Source: Camellia lanceoleosa (lineage: Eukaryota > Streptophyta > Magnoliopsida > Ericales > Theaceae). From it: 64,000 bases of DNA. The stretch is taken from the NCBI GenBank assembly GCA_025200525.1, contig CM045761.1, forward strand, positions 102,400,182 to 102,464,181. Direction: 5' to 3'. Under the pieces are notes generated by a model, which worked only from the letters and a program-made list of their open reading frames with translations, had not been told where the DNA came from and made no database searches. The translations under genes and the position numbers were made by a program. Below, in pieces: positions 1-10,887 of this stretch. Numbering within the stretch: the first letter of the stretch is position 1; each line of letters opens with the position of its first letter.

Positions 1-1134
1 ACAGTGGAAGGGAACTTGTTCTCTATGGTAGCAAGTAAGTGGAAATGGATCAAAGTTGAGATTAAAAGGTGGAATAAGGTGGTGTTTGGTGATCTAAAGT
101 TCCATAACGTGAAAACTGTGGAGCAAATCCATCAGTGCGATAGAAAGGAGGCAGTGGAGGCCCTATTGGAAGACAAAGCAATGTGTAGTGAGGAGGCTAA
201 AGCTAATTTGGTTAGGATCACATCTTTATGGAAGAAATCTGTTGGGGGCAAAAGGCTAGGGAGCTATGGTTGAATGTGGTGATGGGAAATTTTTTTTTCA
301 CCAGCTTGGTAACTCTCACAGAAGTCACAATCATATAGGCAACTAACTGATTGGTGGAGAGGAGATTAGAAAAGATGAGGGTCATCATAAATGGTGTTTT
401 ATGTGGGTTTATACTAAGAGCCTTTTCTTAAAGGGTGGGATTTTCATTCCAATTTAGGAGATTGGGTTAGCTAGAAGTGCACTTTTTAGAGGAGGAAGTT
501 TTATATTTTTTTGAAGGAATGCAATAGAGACAAGGCTTCTGGCCTCTATAGCCTTTTGTTGGCTTCATGGAATTCCATTAGGAGTGGATATTGTGGGTTT
601 CTTTAATTATTGCCGTAGGGCTAAGGTTTTCGAAAGGAATCTTAGTGCTATGTTCATCGCTTTTATCCCTAAGAAGGGAGGTGCTTTTGAATTGAAGGAT
701 TTCATGTACATAAGCTTGGTGAGGTGTGGTTATAAGCTTTTGGCTGAAGTGCTGGCGTGCTGGCATTTTGAGCCTCAAATGCCTATGTTGGGGATAGGAT
801 TATCCTTGAACCAAAGACCTCTTTCAACTTGAGTTCTGATACCATGTTATATCACCAATTGTTAAAGCTGTTAGGAAATGTATCTAACAATGCATATCAA
901 ACTATTTAACAACCCTATTGTACCACAATTTAAGGCACGTGGCATACCATGATCCTTGTACCAGAACACTCCATGTTCCAGGTAACATAGAGCGAAGGTA
1001 TACTGGTATAGGATGACTGGCAGATGTTGCCTGCTTTGTAAGGGAGAAGAGACGTGGATCACCTTCTTATACATTGCCCTGTGGCAAAGGAACTCTAGGA
1101 CGATGTACTATTTTCTACTTTGGGGTGCAGTAGG
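1..1134 (+). pseudogene. LINE (non-LTR retrotransposon) ORF2 remnant, 5' piece
   Basis: This is a decayed L1-type plant LINE on the + strand. Residues around 4-270 (K-rich, with 'RWNKVVFGDLK') match the region between endonuclease and reverse transcriptase. At 584-770 'FIAFIPKKGGAFELKDF' and 'YKLLAEVLA' are the classical LINE RT block usually read as IP.K..a.el.dFRPISLv. Around 1010-1130, 'DHLLIHCPVAKEL' is the start of the C-terminal zf-RVT region. Frameshifts and stops occur throughout, and the catalytic RT core between 830 and 1000 is not recognisable. The reading frame is cut at 1134 by a copia LTR and resumes at 7830. The element also runs off the left window edge. Identity as a LINE is confident; it is clearly non-functional. 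Confidence 0.85.
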
Positions 1135-1505
1135 TGTTGGGTGCAAAGTGAATTTTAAATAAAGTAAATATACTATTCTAGAGAGAGAAAATGAGAGACC
1201 CAAAATTCAGAACAGAGAAATTTAGAGAGAGAGCTGAGAGAGTGAGAGGGACTAAAAGAGCTACTGAAATGCTTTGTATTGCTCTGTTTGGTGTGTTAAC
1301 AAATGAAGAGCTCTTGCCTTTATATAGGGAAGGCTGCCAACCCTCTCAACCAATGAGGATGAACCAAGCACATACATGTATCTACAAGTTGCATGTACTG
1401 ACACTGACACTGACACTGAGCAAATCTGAGACAGCAAGTTTCAAGTTGCTAACTTATTTACAAATTGACACAAAATAAAACACATTACAAATTAGTTATT
1501 TAACA
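1135..1505 (-). repeat. copia 3' LTR
   Basis: 371-bp LTR. In element orientation it starts TGTTAAATAAC at 1505 and ends CACCCAACA at 1135. It differs from the right LTR (7458-7829) by scattered substitutions and small indels, including extra copies of a GACACT hexamer near 1400. The short + strand reading frame inside it recurs in the other LTR and is not a gene. Confidence 0.95.
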
Positions 1506-2814
1506 CCCCTCTTAATTTGTAATACATGACAAAAAATTTTGAATTGTTGCAATTTTTGTGAGGGCACTACTTTGGTAAAAATGTCTGCAAGCTGTTTGTT
1601 AGTATTGGCAAACTCCAATTGAATTTCTTCTTTGCCTACCAAATTTCTAATGAAGTGATGACGAAGTTCAATGTGCTTTGTTTGAGCATGAAAAGCGGGA
1701 TTTTTCGTCATGGTAATGGCAGACATATTGTTGCAGTAAATTATTGTGGGGTCCATTTGCTTTTGCTGTAGATCTGCAAGAATTTTTCCAAGCCATACAG
1801 TTTCACAAGCGGCGTTGGTGGCTGCAATGTATTTTGATTCAGCTGATAAGAGTGACACTGTCTTTTGCTTTTTTGAGGACCAAGAGATTGCTTTATACAA
1901 AACACATATCCAAATGTGCTTTTTCGATCATCAATGAAACCTGTCCAATCACTGTCAATGTATCTAGCAAGACTGTTGTCTTCTTCCTTCACATACTTGA
2001 TCCCAAAATTTTTTGTGCCTTGCAAATACCGTAGTATTTGCTTAGCTGTGGAAAAATGGATTTGGTTGGGTTCAGTCATGAATCTGGAAATCATACTGAT
2101 TGGATAAACAATATCTGGCCTGGTGTTAGTGAGAAACATGAGTGACCCAACTAGGTTGCTGTACAATGTTAGGTTGACTTTTGGTGCTCCATCTTCTAGC
2201 TGCAATTTTTCATTTGTCGCCATGGGTGTTAAAATTGGCTTGTATGTTGACATCTTGAATCTTTTCAGCAAGTCTTCTGTGTATTTTTCTTGAGAAATGA
2301 AAATTTCTCCTTTCGTCTGCCGCACTTGAATGCCAAGAAAATATTTCATTAGGCCAAGATCTGTCATTTCATATTCTTGTATTATAGCCTTTTTGAAATC
2401 ATCTGGCATCACAGAATTATTGCCAGTGAAAAGTAAATCATCAATATGAAGGCAGATGATGAGAAAATCATTGGTACCTCCCTTTTTCACATATAGTGAT
2501 GGCTCACTAGGACTTATTTAAAAACTGCTATGGATAAAGTATTTGTCTATCTATGTTATTATTCCAAGCACGCCTGTTTTAGGCCATAAAGTGCTTTTCT
2601 TAGCTAATAGACCATGTCTTCTTTTCCTTCCACCACATAGCCTTGTGGTTGCTCCACATATACTTCTTGTAGATCGCCATTCAAAAATGTTGATTTTACA
2701 TCCAGCTGGTGGACCGAAAATTCCAGCTATGCTGCCAGGGCTAAAACTGTTCTGATTGTCTCCATTCGGACAACTGGGGCAAAGGTCTCATTGAAATTTA
2801 CTCTAGGTGGTTGT
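1496..2814 (-). pseudogene. copia reverse transcriptase (C-terminal part) and RNase H
   Basis: On the - strand, 'VNFNETFAPVVRMETIRTVLALAA' region residues open the RT domain near 2810. The frame continues after a break to 2490-1741 with 'HIDDLLFTGNN', the catalytic YVDD box with Y-V changed to H-I, then 'YFLGIQV' and 'RPDIVYPISMISRFM'. RNase H follows with 'YIDSDWTGFIDDRKSTFGYVF' and, in a second frame at 1900-1496, 'SKYIAATNAACETVWL' and 'HIELRHHFIRNLV'. At least one frameshift near 1850 separates the two. The first ~60 RT residues expected between the integrase end and this block are missing at the junction with the hAT fragment. Confidence 0.93.
1506..1515 (-). other. copia polypurine tract
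   Basis: Read on the - strand, TTAAGAGGGG directly abuts the TG start of the 3' LTR. This is the expected plus-strand primer of an LTR element. Confidence 0.8.
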
Positions 2815-4029
2815 GAGTACGAACCTTGAAACTTAATATTACAATAATTACACCGAAATTTGATATTACCACTTCTGCCATCTCCCATTTTAGCTATATT
2901 TGTAACGTAACCCCAAAGAGGAGCTCTTTCGTCCCTAGTTTGATCAATATCAATAGGAGCACTTGCAGTTGAACCTATACTTTCTGATGAACTCATATTC
3001 TTATAATATAACCATTAACAAAATAATTTGTGAATTCTTTAAGTTCATTCGAGTATATAATTTTCTAAATATTTAAATAACAATTTTTTTTTTTAATTTT
3101 TTTTTTTATTGTGTCTACTACAATCTATAACAGTAAGAAAAATACCGGAGAGGGTGATTCTGCATTACCTTTTTTTCTTAGAAGATGATTAAAGAGAAGT
3201 CTCTAGACTTGCATGAAATTCCAGCTTGTGTGGGGAAAAAAATATAAATAAAAAAATATATATCAGAAAAAAAACAAAGGAGAGTTCAAGAAAGAGGAAG
3301 AAGAATTGAATCAAAGGAGAGAATCGAATCAAAGAAAGACAAAATCAAAGGAGAGAATAAAAAAAATAAAAATAAAAATAAAAAAAAAAGGAAAAAAGAA
3401 AAAAGAAGAAAATTTTTTTTGTTTGTTTTGCTGTTGTGAAGAAAAAGAGAAAAAACTCTGAAAAAAAAAAAATGAAAGAAAGAGGAAGAAGAATCAAAGA
3501 AGAAAAAGAGGAAGAATTGAAGAGAAACTCACCGGAATGTGCTATTTGAAGGAGAGAATCAACACGTCTTTGAAAGAGTTTCAATAGCTGAGCTTTTTTC
3601 TTTTTTCATCGACTTCGACTGTGTTTCTTTGAATAGAACAATAGACACATTGTAAACCTAATTTCAATTTGATCTTTGTTTTTGTTATTACAAAATAACC
3701 TCAAATTTATTTAATTTTTTAAAGTGGACAAAAAAATTGCTTCAGTACCCTTAAATTTGCTGAAAATCTTGTTTTTTACCTTGCCATACCCAATGCATAC
3801 CCGTCGCGTACTTGGATTGTACACATCGTATAAAACGTACCGGGTATGTTTTTGTCGTATCCGGTATGTTTTTTCCATAGCTGGTACACGTACAGTCGTA
3901 CCGGTACCTGTACAGGTACCTGGTAAGTACTCGGTACTTGTACGACAATATTTTTGGAGTACCCGTGCCGGTACCCAGTAACTACTCGATACTTGTACGA
4001 CAATATTTTTGGAATACCCGTGCTTCATA
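2815..4029 (-). mobile_element. 5' end of a hAT-type DNA transposon with BED zinc finger exon
   Basis: Inserted into the copia RT region. The outer end (3720-4029) is packed with GGTAC/GTACCGG-type subterminal repeats and ends ATGAAGCACGGGTA on the - strand, typical of plant hAT termini. A first coding exon begins at ATG 2996 (-) and contains 'PLWGYVTNIAKM' and 'CNYCNIKFQGSYS', the start of a BED zinc finger (W and CxxC present; the distal H..H pair is lost). The hAT sequence stops at 2815 and runs straight, in frame, into copia RT. The 3000-3720 interval is an AT/GA-rich leader; the F-rich frame there is low complexity. The transposase catalytic region and 3' end are absent. Confidence 0.75.
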
Positions 4030-5577
4030 GCTCTTCATTCATTGCATTTTGCCAAACTTGATTTTTAGCTATTACTTCAAAATTATGTGGCTCACAATAG
4101 AAAAATGCAAAATTGCATGAATCATAAATTTCTCTTAAAGGCTGTACCTTTCTAATAGGCGATTTTGAATCAGATTACGAGTCACTATTTTCAAAAAGGC
4201 TTTGTTACGGAACTAGTGAGTCTGAATTGGATGAACTTAGCTTGCCTTGATCTAGTTGTATGAATTTTTCAACCTCATGTGAATTTTCCCAGTCCCATGC
4301 TTTCATTTCATCAAAGTGCACATCCTTCGAAGTCACCAATTTGTTGGTTTTTAGATCAAAAAGTCGATAACCTTTTGATTCATCACAATAGCCGATGAAA
4401 ATGAATTCTTCTCCTTTTGGTCAATTTTTTCCCTATACTGAGAAGGAATAAGGGAATATGCAATGCATCCGAAAACTTTGAAACAATTTACCACTGGCTT
4501 GTAATTGTGCCAAGCTTCATAGGAAGTTTTGTTGACAAGAGCTTTTGTTGGAGACCGGTTGAGGATGAAAACAATAGTGTTGATTGCTTCTGCCAAAAAA
4601 TTGTTGGGAAGACCTTTTGTCTTGAGCAGATTCCTTGCTATCTCGACAATGGTGCGATTCTTCCTTTTTGCCACTCCGTTGCTGAGGAGTGTAGCGAATG
4701 GTCAATTGGCACTTGATTCCTTTATTTTTGCAGCAACTTGTGAATTCTTTAGACAGGAATTCTTCACCTTGATTTGTTTTGAGCACCTTCAGACAATGAC
4801 CACTTTGCCTTTCTACCATCTTCTTGAACTGAAGAAATGTTGAGAAAGATGACTTTTGTAAGTAGACCACATCATCCTACGTAAATCATCAACAAGGAGA
4901 AGAAAATATTTTTGTTTCCAAATGAGGAGTTCTTGTTGGTCCACAAATATCTGCATGTACCAGGTCAAGTGGAGCTTTTGCTCGCCAAGCAGTCTTGGGA
5001 AAAGGTAATCGGTGCATTTTTCCAAATATGCATCATTCACATGTTTTGTCATTTTGTCGAATTTTTGGAAGCCCAATTACCATGCCCTTTTGTGTTGCTC
5101 CAATCGTCTATAGTTTAAATGTCCATATCTCAAATGCCAGAATATGGAGTCATTGGTCTTATCAACTTTCAAAGCAAAATTTTCATCTAGCGGCATGGTA
5201 AGTGGAAACACTTTGTTTGGTGCCATTTTGACGCTTGCCACTAGTGAATTATGTTTGTCTTTTATTTTGCATTCATCTCCAATAAAATTTACTGAGTATA
5301 CTTTTTGAATCAATTGACCGACACTCAGTAAATTTTTAGTCATATCAAAGACATATAAAACATCATCAACAAGTTTTGTTTTACCTTCCTTGGTTTGTAC
5401 CCCAATTGTTCCTTTGCATTTGATTAGTTTTTGCTTTCCATCTCCCAATTTAACTTGGGAACAGATTTGGTTGTCCATTTGGACAAAGCAGTTCCCCGTC
5501 ATGTGGTTGTTACATCCACTATCCATGTACCATGTGTTGAGTGCATCCTGTTGTGTGCTCATGCAAGAGAAGAGCAC
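4030..5577 (-). pseudogene. copia protease, GAG-pre-integrase, integrase and start of RT
   Basis: From 5577 downward, 'WYMDSGCNNHMTGN' carries the copia protease D-S-G active site. 'FWHLRYGHLNYRRLEQ' is the GAG-pre-integrase H..H motif. Integrase follows in shifting frames from about 5076 to 4351: 'YFLLLVDDLRRMMW', 'KTNQGEEFLSKEF' and 'NRSPTKAL'. In the middle motif the usual D of the DDE triad (T-D-x-G-x-E-F) is N. The stretch 4320-4031 still aligns to the linker before RT ('CEPHNFE', 'NQVWQNAMNEEL'), then meets the hAT end. Several frameshifts are present. Confidence 0.92.
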
Positions 5578-5634
5578 TTAAGTTGGATCATTTTCTTTAG
5601 AAAAATTTGTTTCATTTTTTTTTCATCTTTCTTC

Positions 5635-6447
5635 TAGGAGTGGGTGCTGGTCGGTTGTGGTCACGGAACCTCCAATCCGCCATTTGTCTGCCAGATTGGT
5701 GAGTTGGAGAAAATCAATCCGCATCCATCCGCCAATTCGGCAGATGTGGATTGAGCGGATTGGCGGAAGGATGCGAATCGGTTTGGCGGTTTAAAATTTT
5801 ATAAATTTTCAGCATAATTCAACTTGTGCACTTCCTCAAAAAAGAAAAGAAAAGAAGAAAGTATTACAGTTAATGACTTAAAAAAATATTACAATCACTG
5901 CATGCCTCATCCACATAAAGTATTACAATCTGTGGTTCTTAAAATATAAAAACAATTCAAACCACCAAAACTATGAACAGAGCAGTAGTATAGATTGTAT
6001 GTCTCTGTATTGTTACATCTATATCTGTTTTTGAAAACAAAAACTGACTAACATATATCATATTTTTTATTTATTATTTTTAGAGATAGATTAAAAAACC
6101 AAAAAATATAGATAAATAATACGTTTATTTTTTTCAATTCAAAAAAGGTATTCAAGTTGAAAACTTTTTTTCAATAGAATATTTAAACTATTTTTAATTA
6201 AAAACACAAACAGTATATTTAAACAAACTGAAAACACAAAGTCTTATAAATTACTAGGGGTGTTCGTGGTTTAGCGGTTCGGTTGCGGCCAAAGGAATCT
6301 CAAATCCGCCATCCGTCCGCTAGATTGGCGGATTGGAGAAAATCAATCCGCAACCGTTTGCTTGTCATCACGCATCCATCCAAAATGGGGCGGATCGGTT
6401 TAGTTCGATCGGTTTTGGCGGATCGATATATCCGCTGTTCACCCCTA
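5635..6447. mobile_element. hAT-like MITE (composite of two related copies) in copia gag-pol
   Basis: An 813-bp insertion with a perfect 8-bp target duplication CTTTCTTC at 5627-5634 and 6448-6455. Termini are TAGGAGTGGGTGC on the left and TAGGGGTGAACAG on the right (reverse complement). A second copy of the left terminus starts at 6255 (TAGGGGTGTTCG) and runs in direct orientation, so the element holds two partial copies of a ~190-bp CGGATTGGCGG-rich, self-complementary MITE around an AT-rich middle (5810-6250). No coding sequence is seen. The insertion separates the gag zinc knuckle from the protease. Confidence 0.85.
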
Positions 6448-6456
6448 CTTTCTTCT

Positions 6457-7396
6457 GATACCAGCAGTCCTTCTGTGAATGGTTAGGAATTTTTCACTTC
6501 GTGCATCTGAAATTACAATCCTTGGATTGAAGATTAGATTTACCACATACATGATAGATAGAATTAAATTGTGTAACTAGCTCGATTTGTTTCTTGGTGA
6601 AAATTTCTTCTTCCTTTTCCTCGGCTATGTTTACCAAAATTTTGGTATCCCGTTCTTCGTTGTTGTTGAGCTATGCCACGACCTCTATTTTCCAAAAGTC
6701 TATTTTCTGTGATATTGAGCTTTGATTGAAAGGCTTGCTCAATATTTTCTCTTGCATTTGGTCCATTGAATCTGGCCATTCTTTTTTCATGGGTTTCAAG
6801 AGAACCCATAAGCTCATGAAAAAATAGTTTAGATAGGTCTTTTGACGACTCAATTGCCGCAACAATATGTTCAAATTTTTGTGGCAAACTTCTCAATATT
6901 TTTTCAACAGTTTTTCTCTTTTCTATAGTATCTCCATAACTTTTGATTTGATTTATAATTTCTGCAACTTTTGTGCAAAAAGATTGGACAGTCTCATTTT
7001 CTTTCATGCCTAAGTCTAGGTTATCAAAATCACGCCACAAAGGTTGAAGTTTAATGGAGATGACTTTTTCAGAACCTTGAAATTCTTGTTTTAAGATTTC
7101 CCAAGCACCTCTAGAATATTTTGCACCAATTATCTAGGAAAAATAGATTTGCTTACCCCTTGTTGTATGTTGAGTGACGCCTTTGCATCTTTCTTCTTAT
7201 TCTCTTTGTACTCCTTTTGTATGCCTTGTGTCCATGATGTCATGATCACTTAGAACAGGGAAACCTTCCTCCACTATCTCTCATAGATCTTGAGAAATAA
7301 AGAGTCTTCATTTGAATACTCCAATAACCATAATTTTCCCCATCAAACATGGGTATTTGATTGGAAGTATAGTTGAATGTTTGAATTTGGTGCCAT
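6457..7396 (-). pseudogene. copia gag (UBN2/Retrotran_gag type) with CCHC zinc knuckle
   Basis: The start is probably ATG at 7396 (-), soon after the PBS; an early frameshift follows. The best frame, 7040-6564, has 'FCTKVAEIINQIKSYG', 'ILRSLPQKFEHIVAAIES' and 'LFFHELMGSLETHE', hallmarks of plant copia gag (PF14223 type). The basic tail 'GRGIAQQQRR' precedes a zinc knuckle at about 6525-6465, 'CTKCKIPNHSQKDC' (C-x2-C-x4-H-x4-C). That knuckle lies immediately beside the MITE insertion at 6447. The reading frame is broken at least twice. Confidence 0.88.
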
Positions 7397-7437
7397 GGAC
7401 AAGGGTTAGAGTAAAAAGTATGAACAGAAAAGGGATT

Positions 7438-7457
7438 TGCCTTTGATATAAAGAATA
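7438..7457 (-). other. copia primer binding site (decayed)
   Basis: Just inside the 5' LTR on the - strand, TATATCAAAGGC resembles the TGGTATCAGAGC consensus complementary to initiator tRNA-Met used by plant copia elements. It has two or three mismatches. Confidence 0.65.
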
Positions 7458-7829
7458 TGTTGGGTGCAAAGTGAATTTTAAATAAGTAAATATACTATTT
7501 TAGAGAGAGAAAATGAGAGACCCAAAATTCAAAACAGAGAAATTTAGAGAGAAAGAGAGCCAAGAGAGAGGGACTAAAAGAGCTACTGAAATGCTTTGTA
7601 TTGCTCGGTTTGGTGTGTTAACAAATGAAGAGTTCTTGCCTTTACATAGGCAAGGCTGCCAACCCTCTCAACCAATGAGGATGAACCAAGCACATACATG
7701 TATCTACAAGTTGCATGTACTGACACTGATCAAATCTGAGACAGCAAGTTGAGCAAGTTGCAAGTTGCTAACTTATTTACAAATTGACTCAAAATAAAAC
7801 ACATTACAAATTAGTTATTTAATTTAACA
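7458..7829 (-). repeat. copia 5' LTR
   Basis: 372-bp LTR paired with 1135-1505. In element orientation it starts TGTTAAATTAAATAAC at 7829 and ends CACCCAACA at 7458. The short direct repeat TTAAA near its start is not in the other LTR. Confidence 0.95.
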
Positions 7830-8130
7830 TTAGGTAATGCCAACTTCTATCAAAGAGGTGATGGAATGTCGGAGAAGTGGTTGTAGAAGGAAGACTGAAA
7901 GGAACACTTGGATGGTTCCCCTCTTTTGTTTCATTGGGAGGTTGCGATCCATGAGCTCGGGATGGGTGTTTTACGTACTTAATTTTTAGCGAATCCTTGC
8001 TTTTTTAAGATTTTATTTATGAGCTCAATTTTTTTATTGAGCCTTTTTGATGCATCGTACATTGCTGCAGTCCTTGGGTATCTTGATGTGTAATTGAAAG
8101 CTTTTATTTTATTTATTTTTTATTTTTATA
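7830..8130 (+). pseudogene. LINE ORF2 remnant, 3' piece (zf-RVT tail and 3' end)
   Basis: Directly after the copia TSD the LINE frame resumes with 'VMPTSIKEVMECRRSG' and 'TERNTWMVPLLCFIGRL', the conserved tail after zf-RVT in plant L1 elements. It joins logically to the residues ending at 1134. The 3' end is probably near the A/T-rich stretch at 8090-8150, although no clear poly(A) or TSD is visible. Confidence 0.8.
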
Positions 8131-8352
8131 AATAAAAAAGAAGTAAAAACTTGCTTTAATATTTGCTGCAACTTTGTATCTGTATGTTGGTACTACATCT
8201 TCATTGTTTGGTGGTGTATTCCATATTATGGGGAGTGCCATGCTGTGCCTTAAACCATATTGATATTTGATGTTTGTAAGAGCTTTTCTTTGAGTTAATT
8301 CTTTTGATGATATCATATGATTTGTTTTTATTATTCTTTGTTACCCTTGCAG

Positions 8353-10157
8353 ATGGAGATAAACCTGTGAAAAACAATAACCAGAAATTGGGATCTGCGG
8401 GTCTTGCATTGCATTATGCAAATGTTATTACTCAAATTGATACACTTGTGAGTTTATAATTCAATTGGGTGTTATTATTTTGTATCATAGCATTGTCAAT
8501 GTTATTATTTTTCACTTAAAAGGTTGTTATGAGCCCCTCCAAAGTTCTGATTACGTGTTAAGCAATTCTTGTTTCCCTTTCCAATAACAATATGTTTCCA
8601 ATCCAGGATTGATTTATCTTTTGGATCCATATCTCATAATGTTTTCATGCCTTTCCTCTTTAGAGTAATGACAAGCACCTAGAGATGGAGAGATCACTGG
8701 TTTATTACTGTGTCACCCTGAATTTAGTAATGATATTCTTCTAAGATTCTGAAACAGCTAATTGTTGTGTTTTCTTGTCTATCTTATCCATTAATGTTGT
8801 TTTCTATATCTCTTCACTATATCGCTTTGACCTTTAGAGGTTATCAAATGCATCACTCTAGCAAGCTGAGACATCAATTAAATGGAAAAGAAAAATAAAA
8901 TGTATGATGTATATTGTGTTGTTTAGGGCTTTTATTGGATTTTTTTTCTTCTGAAAGTCAACCTTTGATGTTTTCAGGTGACACGATCAAGTTCTGTCCC
9001 TCCAAATACAAGGGATGCTCTATATCAAGGACTCCCTCCTACTATCAAGTCAGCTTTACGCTCCAAGTTACTGTCATTTCAGCTTAAGGAAGAGGTACTT
9101 GGTTCTTTTTATTGATCCAATCTGTTAACTCAAGCTATGAAATTAATAATTCCAACCACAGTCATTTCCTTAATGACATACCTTGTCTACATTTCTTTAC
9201 TTTAAATCTGCTTATGATATTTTATGCATCTGTGTGGTCATTTATAGCCTTCTCTTGAATGGTTCATTTGCAGCATACTGTTCCCAAAATAAAAGCTGAG
9301 ATGGAGAAAACATTGCAGTGGCTCATTCCCATTGCCACTAACACAACCAAGTAAAACTACTAGCCTTCACAACATTATTTACATTTTGGCCTATATGTTC
9401 CTTTCTCAGCAACATTTTTTACAATTGTTATTTGTTCTCTTTTGTGTTCAATGATCACTAATCCTTGTGTTTTGTTAACCACAAATTGGGTCAAAACCAG
9501 AGCACATCATGGCTTTGGTTGGGTTGGAGAATGGGCAAACACTGGGTGAGTGTTGTTTGCTAGATGTCTGTTTACCTCTTTGAGTTTGGTTATTTTGCCC
9601 CTTTTAGTAAAGACGATTTAAATTTCTTCAGGTCTGATGTGAACAGGAAGGCGACTGGGCAGGTCGACTTAATCCGAATCGAAACACTTCATCATGCTGA
9701 CAAGGAAAAAACTGAAGCTTACATTCTTGAATTGGTGGTGTGGCTTCATCATCTTGTTACCCAATCAAGGGCCGCAACAAATGGTGGAATCAGATCCCCT
9801 ATTAAATCCCCAATTCGCTCGCCGAATCAGAAGATGATTCAATTATCCACACATAAATCCAGTTCTCCATCACCCACGCTGACAGTTGAAGATCAAGAGA
9901 TGCTTCGGGATGTAAGCAACAGGAAACTGACACCTGGCATAAGTAAAAGTCAGGAATTTGACACAGTGAAAACCAGGTTAAGCAAGCACCACAGGCTGAG
10001 TAAAAGCAGTAGCCACTCCCCGACGAGTGAAACTAAAAAGGACCCTTTCCCCATCAGGTGGCCATCGTTGTTACCTATCATCAACTTTGATATTGACCGT
10101 ATCAAAGCCTTGGATGTCATTGATCGAGTGGACACAATTCGAAGTGTAAGTATGTGA
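8353..10157 (+). CDS. DUF668 protein, PSK-SIMULATOR (PSI)-like, 3' five exons
   Basis: Five exons with GT-AG introns: 8353-8447, 8978-9094, 9274-9350, 9501-9545 and 9632-10157 (stop TGA). Phases join exactly and give 285 residues. Key matches to the plant DUF668 family are '[18 protein letters not shown]', '[17 protein letters not shown]', '[17 protein letters not shown]', '[14 protein letters not shown]' and '[19 protein letters not shown]', in the right order. The tail is Ser/Pro/Lys-rich ('[12 protein letters not shown]') and ends with '[19 protein letters not shown]'. Arabidopsis relatives (PSI1-3) are described as growth regulators linked to phytosulfokine signalling; they also have an N-terminal DUF3475. 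That half is not in the window. Exon 8353 begins two bases into a codon, so the intron upstream must reach back through the LINE/copia nest. Gene identity is confident; the exact paralogue is not. Confidence 0.93.
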
Positions 10158-10884
10158 TGGTGTCAGATGCTCGGGCAAAGCATATGCATTCGAGGGCCAT
10201 CTGCTCTGCTGCATTTTTTTTGTTTTTTTCATGCGGGGTTCTTTAACTTGGTTGCAAGGGAGATGCCATGTGAGATGGGTCCAAAGGTAAGTGATGTAAG
10301 CCGGTAGCGTTTTGCTTGTGAATTAACAAATGATCGAATGGGTTAGAATGATTATCTGAGGGGATTTTGACTGTTGAGAGAGATCAGTTGGATATGGAGC
10401 TTATCGGGCGAGTAGTTTTCATTGGTGCCGTATGTAATATGTACAGAATGATCTACAATCTTGCCAATAATTGATAATTATGGTCAAGTTCCTTGTCTTT
10501 GGTAATCAAACAAGTCCAGTTGTGCTCTTTCACAATGTGAAATGCCATAAGTTTTGATTTGCAGGCCAATATTGAACTGATGTTGCCCTGGTCTTGCAAT
10601 CTTTACTGGTTAGGTACTTAAAAATGCCTATATATTTATGAAGCCTGAACTAAAACCTGACCCACGTTGTGTTGAACTGTAATCCGTCACCGATCATATG
10701 GAGAGGCATACCCAAAAAAAAAAAAAAAATGTACAGAATAAGTCAAATGAAAGAGGTTCTCATATATCAGTAATATTACGTACCTGTGCATAAAAATTTA
10801 AAATTATTCTGAATTTCACATCAATATATCAGATTTATTTCATATGTGACCTCACATAACACTAATTCAATTTTAATTATACAT
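10158..10884 (+). other. 3' UTR and downstream spacer of the DUF668 gene
   Basis: Non-coding. The sequence stays moderately GC-balanced to about 10720, where a 16-A run occurs (near 10713), then becomes AT-rich spacer. I infer the transcript end lies before or near this run. No other gene is seen. Confidence 0.5.
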
Positions 10885-10887
10885 TTA

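Larger units (their letters stand above)
1135..7829 (-). mobile_element. Ty1/copia LTR retrotransposon, degenerate, nested in LINE
   Basis: This is a complete but dead copia element in reverse orientation. Two near-identical LTRs (1135-1505 and 7458-7829) begin and end TG..CA. A copia-type primer binding site lies inside the right LTR and a polypurine tract inside the left one. Flanking 5-mers are GTAGG at 1130-1134 and TTAGG at 7830-7834, a TSD with one mismatch. Read from 7.4 kb down to 1.5 kb, the order is gag with zinc knuckle, protease, GAG-pre-integrase, integrase, reverse transcriptase, RNase H, which is the Ty1/copia order. Two foreign DNA transposon insertions interrupt it (5635-6447 and 2815-4029). 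Several frameshifts and an altered integrase residue make it non-autonomous. Confidence 0.95.

Noticed and set aside
1191..1478. + strand reading frame, repeated at 7513-7752
   Set aside because: Lies wholly in the copia LTRs and appears in both; antisense LTR sequence, not a gene.
3345..3584. Phe/Ser-rich reading frame
   Set aside because: Translation of GAA/AAAG-rich low-complexity DNA.
3711..4028. Several overlapping Tyr/Arg/Val-rich frames on both strands
   Set aside because: All come from GTACC-type hAT subterminal repeats.
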